In this document: piece by piece, positions 25,429-34,082 of the stretch
How the letters are laid out: every line of letters starts with the position of its first letter
Position numbering within the stretch: position 1 is the first letter of the stretch
Assembly (NCBI GenBank): GCA_964612675.1
Contig: CAZTDD010000011.1
Location: forward strand, 19,740 to 83,739
Source: CAZTDD01 sp964612675
GTDB lineage: Bacteria > Hinthialibacterota > Hinthialibacteria > Hinthialibacterales > JAKPRU01
DNA: 64,000 nt
Direction of reading: 5' to 3'
The notes under the pieces: model-generated
What the model was told of the DNA's origin: nothing
The model's input: the letters and a program-made list of their open reading frames with translations, nothing else
Database searches by the model: none
Made by a program: the position numbers and the translations under genes

Positions 25429-26808
25429 ATGAGCGAGAGAAAGGAACGATTCATCTTCGGCTTATGTGTCCCGTTTGGATTCTGGGTCGCGCTGAGCCTC
25501 GTCGCGCCACATGTCTCTTATGCAGAGGAAGAAACACCGAAATTCGTTCTCCAATCCGATGGAGATATTCTCTGGACCTGTATCGCCGCATTTCTCGTTT
25601 TCTTCATGCAAGCCGGTTTCGCCATGGTTGAGCTCGGTTTCACACGGGCGAAAAACGCTATCAACATATTGATGAAGAACCTGATGGATTTCAGTTGCGG
25701 TTCTATTGTATTTATGTTGGTAGGATTCGGCTTAATGTTCGGAACGACGGCGGGAAATGTTGTCGGAACTGATGGTTTCGCTTTGTCGGGAATCATGTTC
25801 ACGGAAGACGGTGGAATCGATTACTGGACCTTTACATTCTGGCTTTTCCAGGTTGTTTTTGCAGCGACCGCTGCAACGATCGTCTCAGGAGCCATGGCGG
25901 AACGAACAAAATTCCACGGGTATTTAATCTATACCGTTGTGATTACGGCATTCGTCTACCCGATTTTTGGGCACTGGGCATGGGGGAGTTTGTTCAACGG
26001 TGAGGGGTGGCTTGAAAATCTTGGATTCGTCGATTTCGCCGGATCGACTGTAGTCCATTCGGTAGGAGCATGGGCCGGTCTTGCGGGGGCGATCGTGCTC
26101 GGACCGCGGATGGGCAAGTATTCGATTGACGGAAAACCTCAGGCGCTTCCCGGCCATAACATTCCAATGGCCGCGCTTGGAGTGTTCATATTGTGGTTAG
26201 GCTGGTATGGATTCAATCCAGGCAGTACCACCGCACAGGGAGGCGATATCGCCGTAGTTGCTGTAACAACGACACTGGCCGCCTCCGCAGGAGCCATCGC
26301 CGCGATGCTTACGTCCTGGGTGAAATTCAGGTATCCGGATGTCGGCATGTCCTTAAACGGCGCATTGGCCGGATTGGTGGCAATTACGGCACCGTGCTAC
26401 AACGTCAGTCCCGTCTCCGCAATCATCATCGGCTCCGTCGCCGGAGTTATCGTCGTCTTATCCGTTCTGCTCATCGAGACAATGGGCGTCGACGATCCTG
26501 TGGGCGCCGTGTCAGTTCACGGAGTATGCGGCGCGTGGGGAACACTTTCCGTGGGCCTGTTCGCACAGTCGTCGTTCGGTGGCGGTCCTGATGGGTTCTT
26601 TTTCGGTGGGGGACTAAGTCAGCTGGGAATTCAGCTGATTGGAGTTATCGCGTGTTTTGTTTGGACATTTATCGCATCACTGATCCTGTTCAGCTTGATC
26701 AAAGCAACTGTCGGACTTCGCGTCTCCGACGAAGAGGAAATGGAAGGTCTCGATCACGGCGAGCACGCAGGCTCAGCCTATCCGGACTTCACCATCACGC
26801 TTCGGTAA
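25429..26808 (+). CDS. amt: Ammonium transporter
   Basis: A 459-residue Amt/MEP/Rh channel with a cleavable signal (ending SYAEEE) and eleven membrane segments. The pore His pair is in DFAGSTVVHSVGAWAGLAGA and SVHGVCGAWGTLSVGLFA. LGWYGFNPGS and VELGFTRAKNAINILMKNLM also match the family. It conducts ammonium/ammonia at the inner membrane. The in-frame ATG at 25234 precedes the sigma-54 site and cannot be used; ATG 25429 has GAAAGGGG. No GlnK is adjacent, unlike the usual glnK-amtB pair. Confidence 0.95.
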   Translation: MSERKERFIFGLCVPFGFWVALSLVAPHVSYAEEETPKFVLQSDGDILWTCIAAFLVFFMQAGFAMVELGFTRAKNAINILMKNLMDFSCGSIVFMLVGFGLMFGTTAGNVVGTDGFALSGIMFTEDGGIDYWTFTFWLFQVVFAATAATIVSGAMAERTKFHGYLIYTVVITAFVYPIFGHWAWGSLFNGEGWLENLGFVDFAGSTVVHSVGAWAGLAGAIVLGPRMGKYSIDGKPQALPGHNIPMAALGVFILWLGWYGFNPGSTTAQGGDIAVVAVTTTLAASAGAIAAMLTSWVKFRYPDVGMSLNGALAGLVAITAPCYNVSPVSAIIIGSVAGVIVVLSVLLIETMGVDDPVGAVSVHGVCGAWGTLSVGLFAQSSFGGGPDGFFFGGGLSQLGIQLIGVIACFVWTFIASLILFSLIKATVGLRVSDEEEMEGLDHGEHAGSAYPDFTITLR

Positions 26809-26845
26809 GAATGAACCGATGAGTTGTCCTCATCTACAACCAAAC

Positions 26846-26884
26846 GGCCCCGGGTTCCTCCTCTCCCGTCCGGAACCCGGGGCC
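26846..26884 (+). terminator. 13-bp perfect hairpin after amt
   Basis: GGCCCCGGGTTCC at 26846-26858 pairs exactly with GGAACCCGGGGCC at 26872-26884. No T-run follows, so it may stabilise the transcript end or stop transcription by another means. Confidence 0.55.
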
Positions 26885-26962
26885 ACTCCTCAATCAACGT
26901 TTTGATACACTCCCAAACCAATAATCCTCAATCCGGCGGATTTGATTCGTCCGAGATAAACT

Positions 26963-27171
26963 CTAACGTTGCAAAACTGACTCCTCCTGCCAACATTTCC
27001 AAATCTCTCCCCCCGTTCACGGGGGGAGTCGGAGGGGGGCATCTGGATCGCACTGCCGGTGCTTTTCTCCTCAGGTCCTCAAAATATTCATAAACATCTC
27101 TTCTGGCCTTTATCCATGCGGCTTTCCAACCGCGCTTCCGGCCGGCCTCTTCTTGTTTTTGCAACCATAGG
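26963..27171. repeat. 209-bp dispersed repeat (copy 1)
   Basis: Starts CTAACGTTGCAAAACTGACT and ends TTTTTGCAACCATAGG. It is almost identical to 41539-41747 in the same orientation. On the minus strand this copy keeps an open frame (94 residues to 27212) with WLQKQEEAGRKRGWKAAWIK. It looks like a decayed gene fragment carried with a CCCCCCGTTCACGGGGGGAG hairpin, not a living gene. Confidence 0.8.
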
Positions 27172-27212
27172 ATAAACTCGGACGCTACGGTCCTCCCGTT
27201 TCGAACCACCAA

Positions 27213-28310
27213 TCAAACGGGTGGTCTTGTGAGTCTCTCCATACAGGCCCGTAATGTTTCCACGACCTGAAGCGCGCGCTCGGAGGGTTTTCGGGGAGCG
27301 TCTTCGCCAAGCAGGGCGGCACAAAGATCGTAACCACTGACCCACGTCGTACAGAGATGACCGATCACTTTGCCTTCATCGGTCGCTTGACCGTACTCCA
27401 AGAGAGCCAAGGCCGCGTCGCGCTTCCACCAGCTCGACGGCCATACACGAAATCCCTTCTCCTGAAAATAGGGAATCGATGGATAGGCATCCCGTAATTC
27501 GTAATGCCAATCGCACATAATGATATCGTTGGGAATCAGATCGATCGCGGGTCCTGTTTCGTTTTGACTGGCTTCCCATTTGCCGTATCCCATCAATTCA
27601 TCGTCCAGCAAACGGTCGCCCCACATCAACATGGTCAGGTTATGCTTTTTGACCAGATGTCGGTGATAATCATTAACCGCCTTGGCAAATAATTCGGCCG
27701 GGTCTTTTCCTCGACAGCGTGGGCATTGGTCGCTCCCGATTAGAAAGACCTCGTCCATACCTACATGAAACGCATCCGCGTCGAATGCCTCAATCATATC
27801 ATCCATCAACGCAAATACAATCTCGTTCACCTGCGGGTGAAGCGGACACCAACTGCGGCAGTAGATATCGGGATTATCGTCGGGAATTCGCGGCGTCTCG
27901 TCAAATTCAGGATACTGCTCCAATAAAGAAAAAGTGTTTTTCGCCCAGGATTGATGCCCCAGACAATTAAACAAAGGTATCAGACGAATACCGTATTGGC
28001 GACACAGTTCGGTGAGTTCGCGAGCATCCTTCTTTGTAAGGATATTTCGACCGCGAAGCCCGGGATGTGAGTCAAATTCAAAATCATAATTGACTTCCAG
28101 AATAATAACGTTCACTCCCATGGGAGCCAGAGATTGTACGATGGAACGCTTCAAAAGAGGTACCCCGTCCGCCCCGGGAGAACGGATATGCACACCCCGC
28201 CAGACAATGTCTTCCGCTTTTTCCTTCTGCAAACCTGCGCAGGAAAAAATCAAGGACAAGAGCACCGCACCAACAAGAATAGTCGGAAACAAAAAACGAA
28301 GTCTACACAT
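27213..28310 (-). CDS. GH20 beta-N-acetylhexosaminidase-like lipoprotein
   Basis: A 365-residue protein with lipobox LSLIFSCAG. It has the GH20 barrel: VWRGVHIRSPGADG, ELCRQYGIRLIPLFNCLGHQ and the catalytic Asp-Glu pair in FHVGMDEVFL. CPRCRGKD adds a small Cys pair. It would cleave terminal GlcNAc or GalNAc with substrate-assisted catalysis on the cell surface. AGGAGG precedes the ATG. It heads or ends a minus-strand run with a prepilin and an enolase-family gene. The usual N-terminal GH20b domain is absent. Confidence 0.85.
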   Translation of the reverse strand: MCRLRFLFPTILVGAVLLSLIFSCAGLQKEKAEDIVWRGVHIRSPGADGVPLLKRSIVQSLAPMGVNVIILEVNYDFEFDSHPGLRGRNILTKKDARELTELCRQYGIRLIPLFNCLGHQSWAKNTFSLLEQYPEFDETPRIPDDNPDIYCRSWCPLHPQVNEIVFALMDDMIEAFDADAFHVGMDEVFLIGSDQCPRCRGKDPAELFAKAVNDYHRHLVKKHNLTMLMWGDRLLDDELMGYGKWEASQNETGPAIDLIPNDIIMCDWHYELRDAYPSIPYFQEKGFRVWPSSWWKRDAALALLEYGQATDEGKVIGHLCTTWVSGYDLCAALLGEDAPRKPSERALQVVETLRACMERLTRPPV

Positions 28311-28332
28311 TGTAGCGCCTCCTCGTGTCGTC

Positions 28333-28908
28333 TCAGTTCGGACGGAATTTGTAGCCGCCGGACCCGCTGCTCAATTCCTCTTTGCTCGATGCTCGGTAAA
28401 TGTCGCCGGGTGAAGCGACTCCGTTACTCAGGTCGTAAAACAGCCAATTAGTGACCTTGTCCGGGCCGGGGCTCATCAAAAACCAGTCGAACGACACACG
28501 GGAATCGCCGTTTTTGGTATTCGGGCCGGCATACGCGGAAGTGTCGTCGCAGTTGTAATACGAATAATCGAGATGTGCGGAAGAAAGCCCGCCCATGCTA
28601 TTGACCATATCTTCGCTGCGGAATGGATCCAGAGGGATTGTACCAATATAGGAGTTTGGCGTTGTGAGTCGCCGGAGGGCACGCTTCGGATAACTTTCGA
28701 CATAATTGCTGATCGGATATTTGTTGTTGTCGAGACGATACATTTCGAGCGCCATTCCAATAGCGCCCATGTCGCTATAGACGCGAGTCACTTTGGCTCG
28801 AAGCTGGCTGTTGAGGAAATTCGGGATAGCGATCGCCGCCAATACTCCGATGATAGCGACGACAATCAGAAGTTCAATCAGTGTAAAGGAGGGAAGACGC
28901 TTTCTCAT
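28333..28908 (-). CDS. Prepilin / T2SS pseudopilin-like protein
   Basis: A 191-residue protein beginning MRKRLPSFTLIELLIVVAII with Glu5 of the mature form and then AIPNFLNSQLRAKVTRVYSD. The rest is GspG-like, with LDNNKYP and a single Cys. The residue before Phe1 is Ser, not the usual Gly, which the prepilin peptidase of some candidate phyla seems to accept. AAGGAG precedes the ATG. Its role is likely pseudopilus formation for exporting the surrounding enzymes, inferred from context only. Confidence 0.82.
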   Translation of the reverse strand: MRKRLPSFTLIELLIVVAIIGVLAAIAIPNFLNSQLRAKVTRVYSDMGAIGMALEMYRLDNNKYPISNYVESYPKRALRRLTTPNSYIGTIPLDPFRSEDMVNSMGGLSSAHLDYSYYNCDDTSAYAGPNTKNGDSRVSFDWFLMSPGPDKVTNWLFYDLSNGVASPGDIYRASSKEELSSGSGGYKFRPN

Positions 28909-28932
28909 GGATGCTTCTCCTTCCGGTTGCGG

Positions 28933-30036
28933 CTAGAACTCCCACGATTTCCGTCGAATCGTGTACCGTTCAATCGCGTCCGGATTGATGCCAGGGCGCG
29001 ATCGATGCTCTTCGGGGATTGTAATACACCCGTGGATAACTTCAATAGGTGGATCGACAAGGTCTTCGACAAACCAACGAGCGCTTGCCTCAACGTCTGT
29101 CGGATAGGAGCAGTTCGGCAGCAAAGCAAAATACAACGCATGGAGTGCGCCGATTCCCAACTCGGGCATGGTCCCCATCCAGGTGGGGATCGTTTGATCG
29201 GCACAAAACTCGTACACTTGCCTTGTACGTGACAGACCGCCGAGCCGCTGGATTTTCAGATTGACAATCCGGCATGCGGATTTCTCGATTGCCTTCTCGG
29301 CACTTTCGAGGTCTTTGATACTTTCATCAAGACAGATTGGTGTGCTCAACATTTGCTGGAGCCGTGCGTGAGCGTCGAGATCGTCCTCCGGAAGAGGCTG
29401 TTCGATCATGAGCAGCCCCAATTCATCGATCCGATCGAACACCGGGAAGTGTTCCTCACGATACGCCGCATTGGCATCCACCATCAAGTCGATGGCTCCA
29501 AACTGCTCGCGTATCGCGCGCAGGGGCTCGATATCCCAGCCGGGTTCGATTTTGATCTTCAGGCGTTTGTAGCCATTTTCGAGATACCGTTCACAGGCGC
29601 TCAAAAGATCGTCGATGGTTGGATAGATACCGACAGCCAATCCTGACGGAATCGGTGCGAGCGGTACGTTGAGCATCCGAGGAAATGAACTGTCCGTCTC
29701 CTGGATGTGCAGATCCCACAAGGCTCCCTCGATTCCCGCCCAGGCGAATCGATTCCCAGTTACCGTATCAAGACCCCGAATTGCAAAATCCGGCTCAAAA
29801 CATTTCTCATGAATCAATTGCGGCACAATACATCCGGAAAGATAATCCCATGTGGATTCCGGGGTGTCCGTTGAGTAAAAGCCACCCGCCATGGGGGAGG
29901 CTTCACCGTACGCCGTAAAACCGTCGCGTTCGATACGGACGACGATAGACTCTTTGCTGCGAACCTCGCCGGAGCTAATTCGAAACGGCTCAGGCATCGG
30001 TACATCGACATGGATCAGCGTAATTCGATTGCCCAT
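28933..30036 (-). CDS. Enolase-superfamily enzyme: N-acylamino acid racemase / o-succinylbenzoate synthase (MenC2) type
   Basis: A 367-residue protein from ATG 30036 (MGNRITLIHVDVPM). Upstream in-frame ATG 30159 would overlap the neighbouring gene by about 110 bases. The catalytic KxK lies in RLKIKIEPGW. Metal ligands lie in DLMVDANAAY, MIEQPL and CLDESI, and the second Lys in NLKIQRLGGL. The end MGTMPELGIGALHALYFAL is that of the NSAR/OSBS group. Whether it makes o-succinylbenzoate or racemises N-acyl amino acids cannot be told. No other men genes are nearby, so racemisation or a sugar-related role is likelier. Confidence 0.85.
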   Translation of the reverse strand: MGNRITLIHVDVPMPEPFRISSGEVRSKESIVVRIERDGFTAYGEASPMAGGFYSTDTPESTWDYLSGCIVPQLIHEKCFEPDFAIRGLDTVTGNRFAWAGIEGALWDLHIQETDSSFPRMLNVPLAPIPSGLAVGIYPTIDDLLSACERYLENGYKRLKIKIEPGWDIEPLRAIREQFGAIDLMVDANAAYREEHFPVFDRIDELGLLMIEQPLPEDDLDAHARLQQMLSTPICLDESIKDLESAEKAIEKSACRIVNLKIQRLGGLSRTRQVYEFCADQTIPTWMGTMPELGIGALHALYFALLPNCSYPTDVEASARWFVEDLVDPPIEVIHGCITIPEEHRSRPGINPDAIERYTIRRKSWEF

Positions 30037-30050
30037 CTCACCCAGCGATT

Positions 30051-32885
30051 CTAAAAAGGTACGGACACGGTTCTCTTGTACGACACTCTTTCGTTTTGCT
30101 GCGATGAGCCGTCCACAGCAACGGCATGAAATGTGTGGTTCCCTTTTCCAGGACGACATACGAAAATAAACGGCGGTTCCGTTGTTTCGTCAATCGATTG
30201 TCCATCGCAGAAGAGATCGAGCCGTTGGATACCGCTTCGATCTGAAGCAACAACATCGAGAGTTACACGTCCGTCTTCACGAACTTCGATATCCGCAATT
30301 TCCACGGCGGGCTTTACACTGTCGTGGTATTCCGGCCCCTGAATATCGATCCGGATCGGTCCGCTCACATCCAACGAGAAAACGCTTCTATCCGTCGAAC
30401 CGATATTCATCTCGTGTATTCGCTCACCGTCCGCATCGGAAACGATGATGGTTTCCGCTCCTTGTCCGGCATAGCAGAAGTCAACGGAAACGCTCTCTTC
30501 TCCGACCGGTCGGACAAAATAGCGATTTTCCCTCTCTTTTCGCGCAATTACTGATTTTTGATCCGAGACGGACAAATAGAACTCACAGGTTTCGCCGAAT
30601 GCCCCCGGCGCAGGCACATGAATGGGTGTGAAACTCGAATTGCCGGTGATTGCCGTTTCGGTCGAGAGGATGGGTGCTCCCTCGTCGAACGAGAACTTGA
30701 GAACGATCTCGGTTTGATCGCTGAAAAAGTTCGCAAGAGAAATATATCGTTTTCCATTTTTTCTCACATCGGGAATCACCACTCCTTTCCATCCTTCCGG
30801 CAACCACAGCGCGCTTTCTGGCAAGTTGCGGGCCGTTTTCGCGACCGATTCGCTGGACGTGTTCGTGTAAATTACCGTTGCCAGATGCAACCCGATCTCA
30901 TCGGCCTCGACTAAAACGTCATCGAGCCGTGACACAAAAACACCGTCGCATTTGTCTTTGTATTCCTGGTTGCGCGCCCAGTTATATCCTGTGCTGCGCT
31001 CGACGTTCAACGCGCCGACGCCGCCGAGGACCGCCATCCCCACTCGGTCATCGACCGACCACCAGGACGCTTTCGCGTCCAGTTCCTCATCCAAAGGCTG
31101 AGAGCCGCCGATCCACGAAATCTCGCGATCTTCCGTCAGCCCCTCACGCACGTAGAAATAAATCGGCAACCCCGACCATCGAAAATGGCAGGTTTCTTTC
31201 GCACGAAAGACTGAGAAAACCACACACGGACCGTCTTCAAACGAATGAAATGAATAAAACCGATCCAATGGAGACCCGCCGACAATACCGGCAGTGTGTA
31301 ATCCCGTATCGTCGCGAACAAAGCGATAATTCGATTCGGGAGCGTGTTTTTTCCACTTGCCGTCTTCGTCGCGAATTTCCACTTCACCGACCATAGATTT
31401 CGGATGACAATACACAAGCGGTTCAGATTCATCTTGGTCCGGCCGCGTGGGAACGACTATGCCGCACAGACCGGACCCTTTCGTCGAATCCGTTACACGT
31501 TTAGAAGAAATAGCGCCCCACGAGAAGGACGCCCATTTATCCGCACAGCGGTGGATAAGGTTCTGATGCCAACGATGATGATAGGTCCCGTCCAGCTGTC
31601 GAGCCGCTTCCTCGAAAGAGAGTGCTTCGGCCCCAGGGCCGCCGTATTTGTGCATCAAATATGCGGTCGCCGCCTTGGCCCACGAATTTCGGTGATAATC
31701 GTATTGCTTGATCGCTTGACTGTGTCGTTTCAACAGATTCGCGGCCCGGTGCTCGAAGGCCGAAGCGACAGGGTCTTGGTTCAGAACGGCACCGTAACAG
31801 TAAGCCAATAGCCCAGCGCCGTAATAAGCGTCGTATTCATTACCGTGAACCGAGGCAGGCTCCCCCTCCGGCAGACAAAGCAGTTTTAGCCATTCCAGAA
31901 CGCCGTCAAACCCGTTCCCTGGATACGTAAAAGTCTCCGGGACAGGGATTCCCGATAAGGCACTCATGATTTCCACATAACAACGCCCTTCGAAAAGCAT
32001 ATCTCCGCTGTACCAAATGTTGCACCAGCCGTGATGATCGCTCGAATAATCTTGATATAGATTCCAGCCTTCATGCCTCTCGCTAATCGGTTTCCCGGAC
32101 GCGACAACGTCTTTCGTACTGTCCTGCAGCGTCGAAACCATATCAATGGCATTGCCTCGAATAATGTCCAAGTACATATCGGAGTCTTCGCGCTCGGGAA
32201 ACATGTACGCCGCACCGATCGTACTGGAGAGATCCTGTTTGACCTGGTCGTGGTTTCCTCCCTGCCCTCGCGGATACCAAGTTTGGACTAACCGTTTTGT
32301 AGGTGCACCACCGATCATAACCGCCTCGACCGCATGTTTCGTTTCGTCATCGAGAAACGACCACAATTTCGTGGCGGCCAGTGTCAACCATCCAACCTCA
32401 TCCGCTCGCCAACTCCATTCCCGCCGCCAGTATTCGCCGTCCGCAAAGTCGGAGCGGGTGTCGGGCAAGTACGGATAAGGATCATCGACATAAGAACTCG
32501 TCAAGCAACACCAACGAATCGATTTGATCGTATGATCGAGGAGCACCTCACGCGGTACGTCTTGATCGGAAAACGTTTCTTTATCTGTTTCTGTCAACAG
32601 GACGGAATAGCAGAAGGAGACCATCCCATTGCCGGAAATTGTGATAATAGTTGCGTAAGGTTCATCTCTCCAATTCCCGTATTTTCTGAAATCGAAAAAC
32701 CCGCTGTTCGGAATTCTGTCGGAGTCCTCAACCCATAACGGTTCGTAGTATTTCACTGAATCTTCAATCACGTCCAAATATAATTGACAGAGATCTTCCT
32801 CGGACGCTCCATACGAGGTGTAGACGAAAACAGTAAATAGGAAAGTGACTGCTAGGAAGATACGGAGTAGAGAAGAGTTTTGCAT
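30051..32885 (-). CDS. Large secreted (alpha/alpha)-barrel polysaccharide lyase-like protein
   Basis: A 944-residue protein from ATG 32885 (AAAGGAGT upstream); signal near YTSYGASEE. Residues about 25-400 are helical (EEDLCQLYLDVIEDSVKYYE, RHEGWNLYQDYSSDHHGWCN) and a beta-rich part follows. This arrangement resembles alginate/heparinase-type lyases with an alpha-toroid and beta-sandwich. The last 90 residues (VTLDVVASDRSGIQRLDLFC) form an Ig-like Cys-containing domain. I cannot assign a lyase family. It precedes the enolase-family gene by 14 bases. Confidence 0.65.
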   Translation of the reverse strand: MQNSSLLRIFLAVTFLFTVFVYTSYGASEEDLCQLYLDVIEDSVKYYEPLWVEDSDRIPNSGFFDFRKYGNWRDEPYATIITISGNGMVSFCYSVLLTETDKETFSDQDVPREVLLDHTIKSIRWCCLTSSYVDDPYPYLPDTRSDFADGEYWRREWSWRADEVGWLTLAATKLWSFLDDETKHAVEAVMIGGAPTKRLVQTWYPRGQGGNHDQVKQDLSSTIGAAYMFPEREDSDMYLDIIRGNAIDMVSTLQDSTKDVVASGKPISERHEGWNLYQDYSSDHHGWCNIWYSGDMLFEGRCYVEIMSALSGIPVPETFTYPGNGFDGVLEWLKLLCLPEGEPASVHGNEYDAYYGAGLLAYCYGAVLNQDPVASAFEHRAANLLKRHSQAIKQYDYHRNSWAKAATAYLMHKYGGPGAEALSFEEAARQLDGTYHHRWHQNLIHRCADKWASFSWGAISSKRVTDSTKGSGLCGIVVPTRPDQDESEPLVYCHPKSMVGEVEIRDEDGKWKKHAPESNYRFVRDDTGLHTAGIVGGSPLDRFYSFHSFEDGPCVVFSVFRAKETCHFRWSGLPIYFYVREGLTEDREISWIGGSQPLDEELDAKASWWSVDDRVGMAVLGGVGALNVERSTGYNWARNQEYKDKCDGVFVSRLDDVLVEADEIGLHLATVIYTNTSSESVAKTARNLPESALWLPEGWKGVVIPDVRKNGKRYISLANFFSDQTEIVLKFSFDEGAPILSTETAITGNSSFTPIHVPAPGAFGETCEFYLSVSDQKSVIARKERENRYFVRPVGEESVSVDFCYAGQGAETIIVSDADGERIHEMNIGSTDRSVFSLDVSGPIRIDIQGPEYHDSVKPAVEIADIEVREDGRVTLDVVASDRSGIQRLDLFCDGQSIDETTEPPFIFVCRPGKGNHTFHAVAVDGSSQQNERVSYKRTVSVPF

Positions 32886-32943
32886 TGCCGACTCCTTTGC
32901 TTTTCGGAGAACTGATTTTCTACTTCGAGTTGTCAAGTATTTC

Positions 32944-33870
32944 TCACACGAATGCTTTTCTCAATAATTCAATACTCTTCGGAACTCCCGTTTCGGGACT
33001 CTCTTTCCCCTCGAATTCCAACGAAACATAACCGCTGAAATTGACGGCGTCCAGGATCTGAGCAATGCGATCGTAATCCAAATCCAAAGTATACCACTCT
33101 CCGCCGCCGTAATAGGTTTTCGCCTGTACAAACTGTGTGTACGGCGCAAGCATCGAGAGCTTATCATACGGGTCTTCGAGAAAATTCCCCGTGTCCATCA
33201 TCACACCAAGCCATGGTGAATCAACGGCTTTGGCAATACGTAAAACACCCTCCGGCTCGCGTGTCAATCCCCAATGGTTCTCCAAACACATGACGACTCC
33301 GCATCGTTCGGCTGTCGGGATACATTTCTCAATCGAATCGATACACCAATCAAAAGCGTCGTCCTCGTCATACCCTTCGAGCGGCGGTTCGAGGCCCCGC
33401 AGCTCCATCAACCGGTCAAACGATTTGACCGTGCCCCATCGGCCTGAGTTCAGTCGAATCGCAGGAATGCCCATAGCGTTGGCGAGTTCGAGACAGTGTT
33501 TCGTCCACTCGATGTTTTTGCTGCGCTTGTCGCCGTCCGGCGATACAAAATCCTGATGAATCGACAGGCAAATCAAGTCGATCCCGTTGATAAACGCGCA
33601 CCGTTTCAGGTTTTGCATATACAAATTGTCTTCGCTCTCCATTTGCCGTTGAAGGATGTCTACTCCTTCGACCCCAAGATTGCAGGCATTCTCGATAACC
33701 CGTTCGATCGGATATCTCGGCCCGCGAAAATGCCAATAGGAATAACTGGAAATGCCGAGTTTGATCCGCTTGCGGACCGCCGATTGCGCGGCAACGGTCT
33801 TCCCACCCAATGTGAAGGCCGCCGTTCCAGCCGCGATCGATCCCATGAATGCACGTCGCGTCGGCTTCAT
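32944..33870 (-). CDS. Tat-exported sugar phosphate isomerase/epimerase-like TIM barrel
   Basis: A 308-residue protein from ATG 33870 with Tat signal MKPTRRAFMGSIAAGTAAFT. The mature part is a xylose-isomerase-type barrel: KLGISSYSYWHF, GVEGVDILQRQMES and MCLENHWGLTREPE, with NYSGYVSLEFEGKE-like ends. Such exported barrels are frequent in sugar-degrading PVC-like bacteria; activity on free or keto sugars is assumed. It is upstream of the lyase-like gene by 58 bases. Confidence 0.85.
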   Translation of the reverse strand: MKPTRRAFMGSIAAGTAAFTLGGKTVAAQSAVRKRIKLGISSYSYWHFRGPRYPIERVIENACNLGVEGVDILQRQMESEDNLYMQNLKRCAFINGIDLICLSIHQDFVSPDGDKRSKNIEWTKHCLELANAMGIPAIRLNSGRWGTVKSFDRLMELRGLEPPLEGYDEDDAFDWCIDSIEKCIPTAERCGVVMCLENHWGLTREPEGVLRIAKAVDSPWLGVMMDTGNFLEDPYDKLSMLAPYTQFVQAKTYYGGGEWYTLDLDYDRIAQILDAVNFSGYVSLEFEGKESPETGVPKSIELLRKAFV

Positions 33871-34082
33871 ATTTGACTTCCTTTCGTTCCGCCGTTGTTT
33901 CTTACAAGTGTACCAGAAACGCACCCGTGCGGACAGATGCGAACGGTGCGCTTGCGCTCAAAGAGGATCGGGCTTCTCGCGGACGGGTTGCCCATACGAC
34001 GATCTGTGTCGCCCTTGCACACAAACATGGATCGGTCTAAGAATCAGGATAAAGAAATCGAATGAAAAGCTGAGGAAACGCC

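Noticed and set aside
26846..26884. Classical rho-independent terminator
   Set aside because: The stem is perfect but no T-run follows, so it is kept only as a hairpin at moderate confidence.
26928..27212. 94-residue gene on the minus strand
   Set aside because: Most of it is the 209-bp repeat, and its twin at 41539 is frameshifted; more likely a fragment than a gene.
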